This document shows positions 33,200 to 43,082 of a stretch of DNA of 64,000 bases, piece after piece. The translations under genes were made by a program, and so were the position numbers. Source of the DNA: Sinomicrobium kalidii (GTDB taxonomy: Bacteria; Bacteroidota; Bacteroidia; Flavobacteriales; Flavobacteriaceae); NCBI RefSeq assembly GCF_021183825.1, contig NZ_CP089211.1:3702501-3766500 (forward strand). Reading direction: 5' to 3'. The notes beneath the pieces are model-generated. The model worked only from the letters and a program-made list of their open reading frames with translations, was not told the origin of the DNA and did not search any database. Position 1 is the first letter of the stretch. Every line of letters starts with the position of its first letter.

Positions 33200-35083
33200 C
33201 TACTTAATCATATCAAAGCTTCTTTTTACAAAGCTGGTAAGTTCTTCACCTTTCAAAAGCCCCTGTGATAAACGCGCCAGGTCGAGCGACTGTTTTATCA
33301 GTCTTTCCTGTTTGGCCTTGGTCTTGGTGTTCAGTATTTGCACCACCAGGTCGTTGTTTGTATTCACCACGAGGTTATACATTTCAGGCATATTGCTCAT
33401 ACCGAACATGCCGCCTCCTCCGGTGGCATTCATTTCCTTCATCCTTCGCATGAATTCGGGCTGGGTGATAAGGAAGGGAGCAGCATCGCTGTCCATGGCT
33501 TCCAGTTGTACGGTATATTTTTCTTTCGGAACGACTTCGGTCAGCCTTTCTTTTAACTTGTCTTTTTCTTCGTCTGATAACTTGGAGATCTTTTCCTCGT
33601 CTTTTTTGATGAGGTTGTCTATCGGTTCGGCATCCACACGGACGAAGGAAACGTTTTCCTTCTCGGTTTCCAGCTTCTGGATAAGGTGTGCTACTATGGG
33701 CGAATCCAGCAATAATACCTCGTAACCTTTTGCTTTGGCCTCTTCGATATAACTGTGCTGTTCTTCCTTGTTGCCGGCGTAAAGGATCACGAGTTTGTCA
33801 TCCTTGTCTGTCTGGTTGTCCTTGATCTTTTCCCTGAATTCCTCAAACGTGTAGTACTTGTCATCTACGGTCGGATACAGGGCAAACTTATCAGCTTTTT
33901 CAAAGAATTTCTCTTCCGAAAGCATCCCGTATTCGATAACGATCTTGATATCGTTCCACTTTTTCTCAAAATCTTCTCGGTTGTCCTTGAAGAGCGAGTT
34001 CAGTTTGTCGGCCACCTTACGGGTAATATAATTGGCTATTTTCTTTACATTGCCGTCGGCCTGTAAATAGCTTCGCGATACGTTCAGCGGAATATCCGGT
34101 GAATCGATCACCCCGCGGAGCATGGTCAGGAATTCCGGTACAATACCTTCTACATTATCGGTAACGAAAACCTGGTTCTGGAAGAGTTGTATCTTATCCT
34201 TCTGCAGGTTGATATCGTTGGAAAGCCTCGGGAAATATAATATCCCTGTCAGGTTGAACGGATAGTCCACGTTGAGGTGGATATGGAACAACGGCTCTTC
34301 GAACTGCATGGGATAGAGTTCGCGGTAGAAGTTTTTGTAGTCTTCTTCTTTGAGGTCTGTCGGCTGCTTGGTCCAGGCCGGTTCGGTATTGTTGATAATG
34401 TTGTCCACTTCCCGGGTCGGTGCGGGATCGTCTTCCTTGGCATCTTCCGGTTTCGGCAGGGTTTCTGTTTTGGTTCCGAATTTTATCGGAACGGGCATAA
34501 ACTTGTTGTATTTTACCAGCAGTTCGTTGATCCTGTTTTCTTCGAGGAATTCGGTAGAGTCGTCTGCAATGTGCAGGATGATCTCTGTTCCGCGTTCTTT
34601 TTTATCGGCCTCCTCAAGGGTAAACTGCGGGCTTCCGTCACAGGTCCAGTGCGCTGCCGGGGCATCTGTGTGCGATTTGGTAATGATCTCTACTTTTTTG
34701 GCCACCATGAAGGCAGAGTAAAAACCGAGCCCGAAATGGCCGATGATCCCCGTATCCTTGGAATCCTTGTACTTTTCCAGGAACTCCTCCGCTCCGGAGA
34801 AAGCAACTTCGTTAATGTATTTCTGAACTTCTTCAGCGGTCATCCCTATCCCCTGGTCCAGGATATGGAGTTTTTTGCCTTCCTTGTCAATTTTTACTTC
34901 GATAACGGGATTGCCGTATTCCACTTTGGTTTCCCCGATACCGGCAAGGTGTTTCAGTTTTAAGGTGGCATCGGTGGCATTGGAGATAAGCTCCCTCAAA
35001 AAGATCTCGTGGTCGCTGTACAGGAATTTCTTGATCAGCGGAAAAATGTTTTCTACAGATACGTTAATATTTCCGGTTGTCAT
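33200..35083 (-). CDS. htpG: Molecular chaperone HtpG (Hsp90)
   Basis: A 627-residue Hsp90. The GHKL ATPase domain shows ELISNATDATLKL (ATP-site Asn), LDQGIGMTAEEV and IGHFGLGFYSAFMVA; the middle domain carries LSNDINLQKDKIQLFQNQVFVTDN and the catalytic-arginine region SRSYLQ; the C-terminal dimerisation domain follows. There is a slightly expanded acidic linker near residues 215-230 (KPEDAKEDDPAPTREVD). It assists folding of client proteins in the cytosol. Single gene. Confidence 0.97.
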   Translation of the reverse strand: MTTGNINVSVENIFPLIKKFLYSDHEIFLRELISNATDATLKLKHLAGIGETKVEYGNPVIEVKIDKEGKKLHILDQGIGMTAEEVQKYINEVAFSGAEEFLEKYKDSKDTGIIGHFGLGFYSAFMVAKKVEIITKSHTDAPAAHWTCDGSPQFTLEEADKKERGTEIILHIADDSTEFLEENRINELLVKYNKFMPVPIKFGTKTETLPKPEDAKEDDPAPTREVDNIINNTEPAWTKQPTDLKEEDYKNFYRELYPMQFEEPLFHIHLNVDYPFNLTGILYFPRLSNDINLQKDKIQLFQNQVFVTDNVEGIVPEFLTMLRGVIDSPDIPLNVSRSYLQADGNVKKIANYITRKVADKLNSLFKDNREDFEKKWNDIKIVIEYGMLSEEKFFEKADKFALYPTVDDKYYTFEEFREKIKDNQTDKDDKLVILYAGNKEEQHSYIEEAKAKGYEVLLLDSPIVAHLIQKLETEKENVSFVRVDAEPIDNLIKKDEEKISKLSDEEKDKLKERLTEVVPKEKYTVQLEAMDSDAAPFLITQPEFMRRMKEMNATGGGGMFGMSNMPEMYNLVVNTNNDLVVQILNTKTKAKQERLIKQSLDLARLSQGLLKGEELTSFVKRSFDMIK

Positions 35084-35168
35084 TTTATTAGAATTTTAAT
35101 AGTGATTTTCCGAAAAGGACCATCCCAAAAAAAATACCAATACGGCGTATAGTGACAAAGTGACATTT

Positions 35169-35196
35169 TAAAGTCAGAAGTTCGAAGTTGGAAGTC
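35169..35196. repeat. Four tandem imperfect heptamers in the htpG-glpR gap
   Basis: TAAAGTC-AGAAGTT-CGAAGTT-GGAAGTC, four units of pattern NNAAGTY. They lie 85 bp upstream of htpG in the 294-bp gap before the DeoR-type gene; the rest of this gap has no recognisable gene. Similar short arrays occur at 56008-56042 and inside 18413-18490. Confidence 0.55.
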
Positions 35197-35377
35197 CCAT
35201 GTGCCGATGGGTAATTCGATGGTGAGTCAATGTAATATTTGGCGGTGTATGGATGAGATATGACCGGTGCGGGATGGTAAATGCTCAATTATCGTGACGG
35301 CGGGAAAAATGTATCCCCGGAAATAATGCCGGACACATAAACCCCGAAACTCGGAACTGATCAACTGTCCCTCTTCG

Positions 35378-36133
35378 CTATGCCACCGTAACCATAATCC
35401 CCTGGTCCCTGAGTTTTTTTACCAGTACGGGAGAAATGCTCTTGTCAGTAATGATATGGTCTACCTGGTCCAGCTCACATATTTTTCCGAATCCCTTTTT
35501 TCCGAATTTCGTGGCATCGGCCAGTACGATGATCTCCTGTGCCGACCGGATCATTTTCTGGTTGAGGTGGGCTTCCGTAATATCTGTGGTGGTGAGCCCG
35601 AAATCCAGGTCAATGCCATCCACACCTATAAATAATTTGTTGCAGGAAGTCTCCTCAAGGATCATTTCTGCATAATGCCCGGTTACGGAAGAAGAACTGT
35701 GCCGGGTATAACCGCCCAGCTGTAACACCTCTATATTGGGATGCCTCAGCAGTTCCGTAGCCACGTTCAGGGCAGAAGTGATAACAATAAGCTTGTCTTT
35801 GGGCTGAATGGCCCTCGCAAAAGCCAGCACGGTGGTCCCCGAAGCGATGATAATGGATTCGGCTGTATCCACCAGTTTGGAAGCCGCGGCAGCAATGGCT
35901 TTTTTCTCTTCGGTCTGTACTTTTTCCTTCTCATTGACGTGCCTGTCGTTGACATAGGGGTTTTCAAGAGAAGCTCCGCCATGTGTACGGAACAACAGGC
36001 CTTTTTCTTCCAGTAACCGCAAATCCTTACGGATGGTTACTGCAGATGTCCGGAGTTCCTTGCTCAATTCCAGTACTTCAACATGTTTTTCCCTGGCCAG
36101 TTTATCCAGGATTTGTTTGTGTCTGTTCATCAT
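35378..36133 (-). CDS. glpR: DeoR/GlpR family repressor of the glycerol operon
   Basis: A 251-residue DeoR-family protein: N-terminal winged helix (VEVLELSKELRTSAVTIRKDLRLLEEKGLLFRTHGGA) and a C-terminal sugar-phosphate sensor domain (SIIIASGTTVLAFARAI; TNDITEAHL-like TTDITEAHLNQKMI; KFGKKGF). It is transcribed away from glpD-glpK-glpF across a 299-bp gap that contains an 11-bp inverted repeat over the glp transcription start. By analogy it should bind there and release in the presence of glycerol 3-phosphate. Confidence 0.85.
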   Translation of the reverse strand: MMNRHKQILDKLAREKHVEVLELSKELRTSAVTIRKDLRLLEEKGLLFRTHGGASLENPYVNDRHVNEKEKVQTEEKKAIAAAASKLVDTAESIIIASGTTVLAFARAIQPKDKLIVITSALNVATELLRHPNIEVLQLGGYTRHSSSSVTGHYAEMILEETSCNKLFIGVDGIDLDFGLTTTDITEAHLNQKMIRSAQEIIVLADATKFGKKGFGKICELDQVDHIITDKSISPVLVKKLRDQGIMVTVA

Positions 36134-36342
36134 AGTACAATAGCCCGTTTACGGGTATAAAAATACGCAAAAGTTTGAATAAATTTCAATGGAAATAATG
36201 AAATGAAACAAAACGGGGCTAAAACGAAATGCAAAATAATGTATTGGAAAGAGGAATATTTTGTCCGTTATTAAAGCATATTTGCAGCTTTTGTCAGGTT
36301 TACGGCGGATTTTTCCATTACGCTAAAAATGTCGGAAATATT

Positions 36343-36373
36343 TTTGGGAATTTAAAAATATCATTTACTTTTG
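36343..36373 (+). promoter_or_regulatory. Promoter of the glpDKF operon
   Basis: TTTG (36343-36346), exactly 19 bp, then TACTTTTG (36366-36373), a perfect match to the Bacteroidota consensus. Transcription would begin near 36380, inside the adjacent operator. Confidence 0.78.
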
Positions 36374-36374
36374 A

Positions 36375-36415
36375 AAAGTTTCGTTATTGTGTTTTATGTT
36401 TAAAAACGAAACTTT
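36375..36415. promoter_or_regulatory. Inverted repeat, probable GlpR operator
   Basis: Perfect 11-bp arms AAAGTTTCGTT (36375-36385) and AACGAAACTTT (36405-36415), 19 bp apart, starting 2 bp after the -7 element and ending 17 bp before the glpD ATG. Related half-sites AACGAAA occur near 36222 on the glpR side. Position over the start site suits repression. As RNA the repeat would also form a hairpin just before the start codon. Confidence 0.65.
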
Positions 36416-36432
36416 AATGTGTAAAAAATGAA

Positions 36433-38019
36433 ATGAAAAAGATGGATAACGAAATAAGGCCGTTCCGGAGAGAAGAACTGATAAAAAAGCTGGAACAGGA
36501 AGAAAAGTGGGACGTTATCGTCATTGGTGGCGGAGCTACGGGACTTGGAGTGGCCCTGGACAGTGTTAGCCGGGGATATCGCACCCTGGTACTGGAGCAG
36601 TCAGATTTTGCCAAGGGGACTTCCAGCCGGAGTACCAAGCTCGTGCACGGTGGTGTACGTTACCTGGCCCAGGGCAATATAGGTTTGGTAAGGGAAGCTT
36701 TGCGCGAACGGGGGCTCCTGCTGAAAAATGCACCGCACCTGGTGAAGAATCAGTCTTTTGTGATTCCTAATTACCGCTGGTGGGGCGGTATTTTTTATAC
36801 CGTGGGGCTGAAAATATACGACCTTCTTGCGGGAAAACTGAGCCTCGGGGCTTCCGTGTTTATCGGCAAGGATGAAACCCTGAAAAGAATCCCGACAGTG
36901 AAAACGGAAGGACTTAGGGGCGGGGTACTGTATCACGACGGACAATTTGACGATTCCCGGCTGGCGGTCAACCTTGCCCAGACCTGTATAGAACACGGGG
37001 CAGTAGTGTTAAATTATACGGAAGTAAGAGGACTGCTGAAGAAAAACAGTCATATAGGCGGGGTGATAGCCGCTGATAAGGAAACCGGAAAGATATATAA
37101 TATTGACGGAGATGTGGTGGTAAATGCGACGGGGATTTTTGTTGACAATATCCTGCGCATGGAAAAACCGGACAGTCGCGATCTGGTCCGGCCGAGCCAG
37201 GGGGTCCACCTTGTGCTGGACAAGTCTTTTCTCCCGGGCGATGATGCGGTGATGATCCCGAAGACCGATGACGGCAGGGTACTTTTTGCAGTGCCCTGGC
37301 ACGACAGGGTGGTAGTGGGGACAACCGACACTCCCCTGGATGAACACAGTCTTGAACCACAGGCACTGGAAGAAGAGATCACATTTATACTGAAGACCTC
37401 CGGGCGGTACCTTACCAAAAAACCGCAGCGGAAAGATGTACGGTCCGTATTTGCCGGGCTCCGGCCGCTTGCTGCAACCGAGGGAGATTCCGGGAAAACC
37501 AAGGAAATTTCAAGAAGTCATAAAATATTGGTTTCCGAGGCTGGACTCATTACCATTACCGGGGGCAAATGGACCACTTTCAGGAAAATGGGAGAAGATA
37601 CGATAAGCAAAGTGGTAGCATTGAAGCGGTTGCCGAAACGTGACAGTAAAAGTGCGACAATGTCCGTTCACGGGGCGAAGCCGGCGCCGGATTTTAATGA
37701 TCCGTTGTATGTGTACGGAAGTGACCGGGAAAAAGTCATGGCCCTTATAGAAGAACACCCCGAACTGGGTGAAAAACTGGACGATGGCCTGCCATATCTG
37801 AAAGCAGAGGTCGTATGGGCCGCCCGGCATGAGATGGCACGGACGGTGGAGGATGTACTTGCCCGGCGGACAAGAGCGCTTTTTCTGGATGCCAGGGCTG
37901 CCGTACGGATGGCCGGGGAAACCGCAAGGCTGATGGCGGAGGAACTGGGTTATGACGAACAATGGCAGAAAGAACAGGTACGGGCCTTCGGGGAAGTCGC
38001 TGAGAATTATATCATTTGA
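36433..38019 (+). CDS. glpD: Aerobic glycerol-3-phosphate dehydrogenase
   Basis: A 528-residue FAD enzyme: dinucleotide motif VIVIGGGATGLGVALDSVSRG near residue 27, TSSRSTKLVHGGVRYLAQ, and the C-terminal DAO region (FAGLRPLAATEGD; ITITGGKWTTFRKMGEDT). It oxidises glycerol 3-phosphate to dihydroxyacetone phosphate at the inner membrane, passing electrons to quinone. First gene of a three-gene operon with kinase and channel, behind a promoter/operator pair. Confidence 0.95.
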   Translation: MKKMDNEIRPFRREELIKKLEQEEKWDVIVIGGGATGLGVALDSVSRGYRTLVLEQSDFAKGTSSRSTKLVHGGVRYLAQGNIGLVREALRERGLLLKNAPHLVKNQSFVIPNYRWWGGIFYTVGLKIYDLLAGKLSLGASVFIGKDETLKRIPTVKTEGLRGGVLYHDGQFDDSRLAVNLAQTCIEHGAVVLNYTEVRGLLKKNSHIGGVIAADKETGKIYNIDGDVVVNATGIFVDNILRMEKPDSRDLVRPSQGVHLVLDKSFLPGDDAVMIPKTDDGRVLFAVPWHDRVVVGTTDTPLDEHSLEPQALEEEITFILKTSGRYLTKKPQRKDVRSVFAGLRPLAATEGDSGKTKEISRSHKILVSEAGLITITGGKWTTFRKMGEDTISKVVALKRLPKRDSKSATMSVHGAKPAPDFNDPLYVYGSDREKVMALIEEHPELGEKLDDGLPYLKAEVVWAARHEMARTVEDVLARRTRALFLDARAAVRMAGETARLMAEELGYDEQWQKEQVRAFGEVAENYII

Positions 38020-38055
38020 TACATCAATTCAATCTACCTTAATAAACCTGATATT

Positions 38056-39543
38056 ATGAAACAATACATTTTGGCCCTGGACCAGGGGACTACGAGTTCG
38101 CGGGCGATCCTGTTCGATGAAAAGGGGCAGATCGTTTCCGTGGCGCAAAAGGAGTTTACCCAGATATTCCCCAAACCCGGATGGGTGGAACACAATGCCC
38201 TGGAAATATGGTCTACACAGGCAGGAGTAGCGGCCGAAGCAGTGACAAAAATCGGCCTGAACGGCAAGAATATTGCTGCCATGGGCATTACCAACCAGCG
38301 GGAAACGGTTATTGTGTGGGACAGGACCACAGGAACTCCCGTTTACAATGCTATTGTCTGGCAGGACCGGAGAACGGCAGAATATTGTGCGGAACTGAAA
38401 AAACAGGGGAAAGAAGCCATGATCCGTGAAAAGACCGGACTTATTATCGATTCGTATTTTTCGGCGACGAAAGTGAAATGGATACTGGACAATGTGCCGG
38501 GAGCCAGGGAAAAGGCAGAGGCCGGAGAATTGGTCTGCGGTACGGTGGACAGCTGGATCATCTGGAATTTTACCAAGGGCGAACTCCACATTACGGATGT
38601 AACCAATGCCTCCCGGACGCTATTGTTCAATATTCATACCATGGACTGGGACGATGAATTGCTGGAATTGTTTACCATTCCCAAAAGCATGCTGCCGGAA
38701 GTAAAACAATCCAGCGAAGTGTACGGGCATTCCAAGACCACCGTATTTGCCACGCCCATTCCCATAGCGGGTATCGGTGGTGACCAGCAGGCCGCACTTT
38801 TCGGGCAGATGTGCATCGAGCCGGGTATGGTAAAGAATACCTACGGAACCGGGTGCTTTATGCTGATGAACATCGGGGATAAACCGAGACTTTCCGAAAA
38901 TAACCTGCTTACCACCGTAGCCTGGAAAATAAACGGTAAGACCCAATACGCCCTCGAAGGCAGTATTTTTATTGCGGGTGCCGTGGTGCAGTGGCTCAGG
39001 GACGGGTTGAAATTTATCCGTTCATCGGAAGAAGTGGAGCAACTGGCAGCACAGGTAAAGGATACGGACGGCGTTTATTTTGTCCCCGCTTTTGCCGGAT
39101 TGGGTGCGCCCTATTGGAATTCCGATGCCCGGGGCACCATGGTAGGGTTAAGCCGTGGCACAACCGCGGCCCATATTGCCCGTGCCGCACTGGAATCCAT
39201 CGCATACCAGACGGCAGATGTGCTCAAAGCCATGCAGGCCGATGCAGGGATAGAGATCAGGGAGCTGCGTGTAGACGGCGGGGCCGCGGTCAACGATTTG
39301 CTGATGCAGTTCCAGTCCGATCTTCTGAAATGTAGCGTCATACGCCCAAATATTATAGAAACCACAGCCCTGGGAGCAGCCTATCTGGCCGGACTGGCTA
39401 CCGGATATTGGAAAAACATGGAGGAAATACAGCAGTTGTGGCAGGCGGAAAAAGAATTTACACCCGACCCCGATCACCATGTGGAAGAAGGTATTGCGGG
39501 ATGGAAACGGGCCATTAAAGCAACGCAAAGCTGGGCTACATAG
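38056..39543 (+). CDS. glpK: Glycerol kinase
   Basis: A 495-residue FGGY kinase: [16 protein letters not shown] (phosphate 1 motif), [41 protein letters not shown], and the C-terminal [19 protein letters not shown]. It phosphorylates glycerol to glycerol 3-phosphate, the substrate of GlpD and probable inducer of the GlpR-type repressor. It begins 36 bp after glpD. Confidence 0.96.
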   Translation: MKQYILALDQGTTSSRAILFDEKGQIVSVAQKEFTQIFPKPGWVEHNALEIWSTQAGVAAEAVTKIGLNGKNIAAMGITNQRETVIVWDRTTGTPVYNAIVWQDRRTAEYCAELKKQGKEAMIREKTGLIIDSYFSATKVKWILDNVPGAREKAEAGELVCGTVDSWIIWNFTKGELHITDVTNASRTLLFNIHTMDWDDELLELFTIPKSMLPEVKQSSEVYGHSKTTVFATPIPIAGIGGDQQAALFGQMCIEPGMVKNTYGTGCFMLMNIGDKPRLSENNLLTTVAWKINGKTQYALEGSIFIAGAVVQWLRDGLKFIRSSEEVEQLAAQVKDTDGVYFVPAFAGLGAPYWNSDARGTMVGLSRGTTAAHIARAALESIAYQTADVLKAMQADAGIEIRELRVDGGAAVNDLLMQFQSDLLKCSVIRPNIIETTALGAAYLAGLATGYWKNMEEIQQLWQAEKEFTPDPDHHVEEGIAGWKRAIKATQSWAT

Positions 39544-39603
39544 AGAGGGTGCACGGCCGCCTCACAAAAAGGTAAAATTCAATATACAACCAAAAAACAC
39601 CAA

Positions 39604-40332
39604 ATGACACCATTTATAGCGGAATTTTTAGGAACCATGCTGCTCATTCTCCTTGGAGACGGCGTTGTGGCCAATGTCATTCTCAAAGATACGAAGGGAA
39701 ATAACGGAGGCTGGATAGTCATCACCACCGGGTGGGCACTGGCCGTTTTTGTCGGAGTTATCGTGGCAGGACCCTACAGCGGGGCCCATATTAACCCGGC
39801 AGTAACCATAGCCCTGGCTATCGCCGGGAAGTTCGCGTGGGCAAATGTGGCCCTGTTTATAACGGCACAACTGCTGGGAGCGATGACAGGGGCTTTCCTG
39901 GTGTGGGTCGTGTACAAGGATCATTTTAACCGTACGGAGGACAAGGGAATAGTGCTGGCTGTGTTCAGTACCGGGCCGGCTGTTCGCCGCTATTCTTCAA
40001 ACCTTATCAGCGAGATCATAGGTACTTTTGTATTACTGTTTACCATATTTTATATTACCGGGGCCGAAATTACGGCTTCCGGAGAGCCCATAGGTCTGGG
40101 GTCGGTAGGGGCGTTGCCTGTTGCCTTTCTGGTATGGGTAATAGGATTGTCGCTGGGAGGTACCACGGGATATGCTATTAACCCGGCACGGGATCTTGGT
40201 CCGAGGATCATGCACGCCGTTTTACCCATAAAAACAAAAGGCGATAGCGACTGGGCTTATGCATGGGTGCCCGTAATGGGGCCGGTAATCGGTTGTGCGG
40301 TTGCCGCGGGGCTTTTTATGCTGCTTCAGTAG
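39604..40332 (+). CDS. glpF: Glycerol uptake facilitator (aquaglyceroporin)
   Basis: A 242-residue MIP-family channel with six membrane helices and both NPA boxes: GAHINPAVTIA and GYAINPARDLGPR. The aspartate after the second NPA box (NPARD) is typical of glycerol facilitators rather than water-only channels. It brings glycerol across the inner membrane for GlpK. Last gene of the operon. Confidence 0.94.
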   Translation: MTPFIAEFLGTMLLILLGDGVVANVILKDTKGNNGGWIVITTGWALAVFVGVIVAGPYSGAHINPAVTIALAIAGKFAWANVALFITAQLLGAMTGAFLVWVVYKDHFNRTEDKGIVLAVFSTGPAVRRYSSNLISEIIGTFVLLFTIFYITGAEITASGEPIGLGSVGALPVAFLVWVIGLSLGGTTGYAINPARDLGPRIMHAVLPIKTKGDSDWAYAWVPVMGPVIGCAVAAGLFMLLQ

Positions 40333-40336
40333 TCGT

Positions 40337-40369
40337 AAAAAACAGATCCCGGACTTTTTAGCCCGGGAT
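40337..40369. terminator. Terminator between glpF and the S9 peptidase gene
   Basis: Stem ATCCCGG/CCGGGAT with a 10-nt loop. On the minus strand it runs into CTGTTTTTT, so it best serves the leftward peptidase gene; rightward the T tract is poor. Confidence 0.6.
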
Positions 40370-40396
40370 GTTTGCTGTAGTATGAGTTAATATTTC

Positions 40397-42826
40397 CTAT
40401 TCCCTGCCTTTGTTCTTCACGTATTTTTCGAGCCATTGGTCCTGTTCCCACAATATGTGCAGAATAGACTCGATAGCGGCATAGCCGTGACTTTCCCTGG
40501 GGAGCATCACCAGTCTCGCAGGGGCACCGAAGCCTTTCAGGGCATTGAAATACCGTTCGCTTTGCATGGGGTAGGTGCCCGAATTGTTATCGGCCTCACC
40601 GTGAATGAGCAATAAGGGCGTTTTCATTTTGTCAGCGTGCATAAAAGGAGACATGCCGTTGTATATTTCCGGAGCTTCCCAGTAGTTGCGTTCTTCACTC
40701 TGGAACCCGAAAGGGGTCAGGGTCCGGTTGTAGGCCCCGCTTCGTGCTATTCCCGCAGCGAACAGGTCGGAATGTGTGAGCAGGTTGGCCGTCATAAACG
40801 CACCGTAGGAATGACCTCCTACGGCCACTCTTTCCCGGTCTATGTATCCCAGTTCATCCACGGCATCTATAGCTGCCCTGGCATTGGCTACCAGTTGTTC
40901 GCGGAACGTGTCGTTAGGTTCCTTTTCTCCTTCTCCGATAATGGGGAAGGCCGCATCATCAAGAACAACAAAACCGCGCGTTACCCAGTATACCGGAGAA
41001 CCGTAGTAGGGATAGGTGAACTCGTTCGGGTTGGAAGTCGTTTGTGCGGCACTGTTCTTGTCCTTGTATTCTCTGGGATAGGCCCAGAGGAACAAGGGGA
41101 GCTTTTCCTTGTTGTCCATGTCATATCCTGCGGGAAGGTATAGGGTGCCGCTTAACTCCAGTCCGTCGTCCCTTTTATAGGTGATGACTTCCTTATGAAC
41201 ATTTTCAATGCTTTTGAACGGGTTCTCAAAACGGGTAACGGGAATGGGGGCTATTCGTTTTCTCAGGTTCCTGATGTAGTAATTGGGATATTCGTTCTTG
41301 GATTCGATACGCACAAGGACTTCTCCTTTTTGTGTGTCTATCAGGGAGCGGATGCTTTCCAGTTTGTCGGTCAATCGGGATTGATAGAGGCGTTCCTTCT
41401 TGGAATTGACCAGGTTGATCTTGTCTATAAAAGGGAATTGTCCTTTATCGGAGTAGCCGTCACCTATGAGGTAAGCATTATTTCCGTCCAGTTTCAGAAC
41501 GTGTTTTCCGTATTTGTTCTTCTCTGTTTCAAAATCTCCCGGATCGCTGTACCGGTCCTGATAATTCCTGTCAAACAATATTCTGGCTTCTTTACCGGGC
41601 CGGGAAGGATTGAATATGTAGGTTTTGGTGTTGCGGTTGTTCCACCATCCGTCCCGAAGGATGGCAATACGATCGTTTCCCCAGGTAATGCCGGAAAACC
41701 GGTTGATGGTTTTTGCCAGCGAAACGGGCTTTCCGTCAAAAGGGGCATCGAGTGAAAAGATTTCGTCCCGGAACTGTACCTCTTTTTCCGGGTCGCCTCC
41801 GTCCAGGGCCTCCGCCCATACCAGGGTAGCCGGTTGGTCTGATCTCCATGAAATTTTTCGTTTCCCCTTTTTTGTGGCCATAAAGCCTTTGGGAAGGTCT
41901 TCAAGGAGCGGGGTTTTTTCGATGTTTTGCACCAGATTGCCATCCAGGTCGTAAACGTCGGTGGAAGAAGGGAAACGGTACAGGGGAACAATGTAGGAAA
42001 AGGGGCGGTGTATGGTAGTGACCATTATATATTTTCCGTCGGGGGAAAAGCTTTCGCTGCGGTACATGGCTTTTTCTTTCCAGAGCGATTTATTCCCGTT
42101 AAGGTCAACCTTATACAATTCGGAAGTAGCGAGAGTTTCAAAATTTTGTTCGTCCTCCTTGTTTTTCAGGAGGTCCTGGTATGTCCTGTTCTGTGCCAGG
42201 ATGCCACTGCTTACCGTAACCGTGGGGCCGGCAGGTACAGACGCTTCCGTGTCAATGAGGTCCGGACGGTTTTCCGGGAGCATACGTACCAACAGGGATT
42301 TTCCGTCCCCGAACCAACTAATGGGATTGCCCATATTGGCATTGACAGTAGCGTTGGTAAGTTTTTTGGCTGCTCCCTTTTCCATATCCAATACCCAGAT
42401 CTCCACCCCGGTATTGGTGGTGTTGGTGAATGCGATTTTCTTTTCGTCGGGAGAGGAAGTAAAGTATGAAAGCCTCGGGTTTTCCGGAAGCCCTGTAACC
42501 TGTTTTGGTTCGGGCTCCGTCAGTTTTTTGAATTTGATATTGTTGATGAATACGGCCCTGCTGGAAATGTTGGTTTTCGGGTTGATGCGCAGGCCGGCAA
42601 GCCGGAGTTCGTCTTCCGCCAGTTCGGCAATGGTCTTGTAACTGTTCCGGTACAACAGGAGCATGTTTTCCTTTTTGTTGTCCGTGATTACGGAAGGCGG
42701 CCGTTGAATATCCACCAGTTCCAGGATTTCTTTCGGAGGTTTTTGATAGGTCAGGTGTTCCTGTGCCGTTGCAAAAATGCCAAAACCGGTACACAGGCAG
42801 GAAAATAAAAATAGTTTGAGTTTCAT
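40397..42826 (-). CDS. S9 family (prolyl oligopeptidase-like) peptidase, exported
   Basis: An 809-residue protein with signal peptide (cut near FATA-QEH), a long beta-propeller-like region and a C-terminal alpha/beta-hydrolase domain. The nucleophile elbow is GGHSYGAFMTA, the Asp lies in LIHGEADNNSG, and the His in PRESHGYAA. S9 relatives in Bacteroidota are periplasmic di- or tripeptidyl peptidases and glutamyl peptidases; the type is not certain. LFLWAYPREYKDKNSAAQ before the elbow resembles the glutamyl endopeptidase subgroup. Monocistronic. Confidence 0.88.
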   Translation of the reverse strand: MKLKLFLFSCLCTGFGIFATAQEHLTYQKPPKEILELVDIQRPPSVITDNKKENMLLLYRNSYKTIAELAEDELRLAGLRINPKTNISSRAVFINNIKFKKLTEPEPKQVTGLPENPRLSYFTSSPDEKKIAFTNTTNTGVEIWVLDMEKGAAKKLTNATVNANMGNPISWFGDGKSLLVRMLPENRPDLIDTEASVPAGPTVTVSSGILAQNRTYQDLLKNKEDEQNFETLATSELYKVDLNGNKSLWKEKAMYRSESFSPDGKYIMVTTIHRPFSYIVPLYRFPSSTDVYDLDGNLVQNIEKTPLLEDLPKGFMATKKGKRKISWRSDQPATLVWAEALDGGDPEKEVQFRDEIFSLDAPFDGKPVSLAKTINRFSGITWGNDRIAILRDGWWNNRNTKTYIFNPSRPGKEARILFDRNYQDRYSDPGDFETEKNKYGKHVLKLDGNNAYLIGDGYSDKGQFPFIDKINLVNSKKERLYQSRLTDKLESIRSLIDTQKGEVLVRIESKNEYPNYYIRNLRKRIAPIPVTRFENPFKSIENVHKEVITYKRDDGLELSGTLYLPAGYDMDNKEKLPLFLWAYPREYKDKNSAAQTTSNPNEFTYPYYGSPVYWVTRGFVVLDDAAFPIIGEGEKEPNDTFREQLVANARAAIDAVDELGYIDRERVAVGGHSYGAFMTANLLTHSDLFAAGIARSGAYNRTLTPFGFQSEERNYWEAPEIYNGMSPFMHADKMKTPLLLIHGEADNNSGTYPMQSERYFNALKGFGAPARLVMLPRESHGYAAIESILHILWEQDQWLEKYVKNKGRE

Positions 42827-43082
42827 TAGTGGTGTGTTTATAATTGTGGTAAAATTGCTAAAAAAAGGAAGAAAAAAACTTAAATATATCTTAAAATAAG
42901 GTACATGTGTTATTTTGGTGTGACAAGGGAAACAATGGTGGAGTAATGAATTTTATTGCAGATACTGAATTTGTTACGTCATACCGAAAATAGTTTTTTA
43001 AGAGCTGTAACTCCTACATTTTCATTAATTTTAACTTAAATTGCACCCCGGATTAGTAAAAGTTACCAAAAAAACAGCAAAG

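Noticed and set aside
42827..43082. The 256-bp gap between the S9 peptidase and the FabH-like gene as a site of a small RNA or gene
   Set aside because: AT-rich with no stable inverted repeat, no perfect promoter pair and no frame with coding character. It holds only the divergent leaders.
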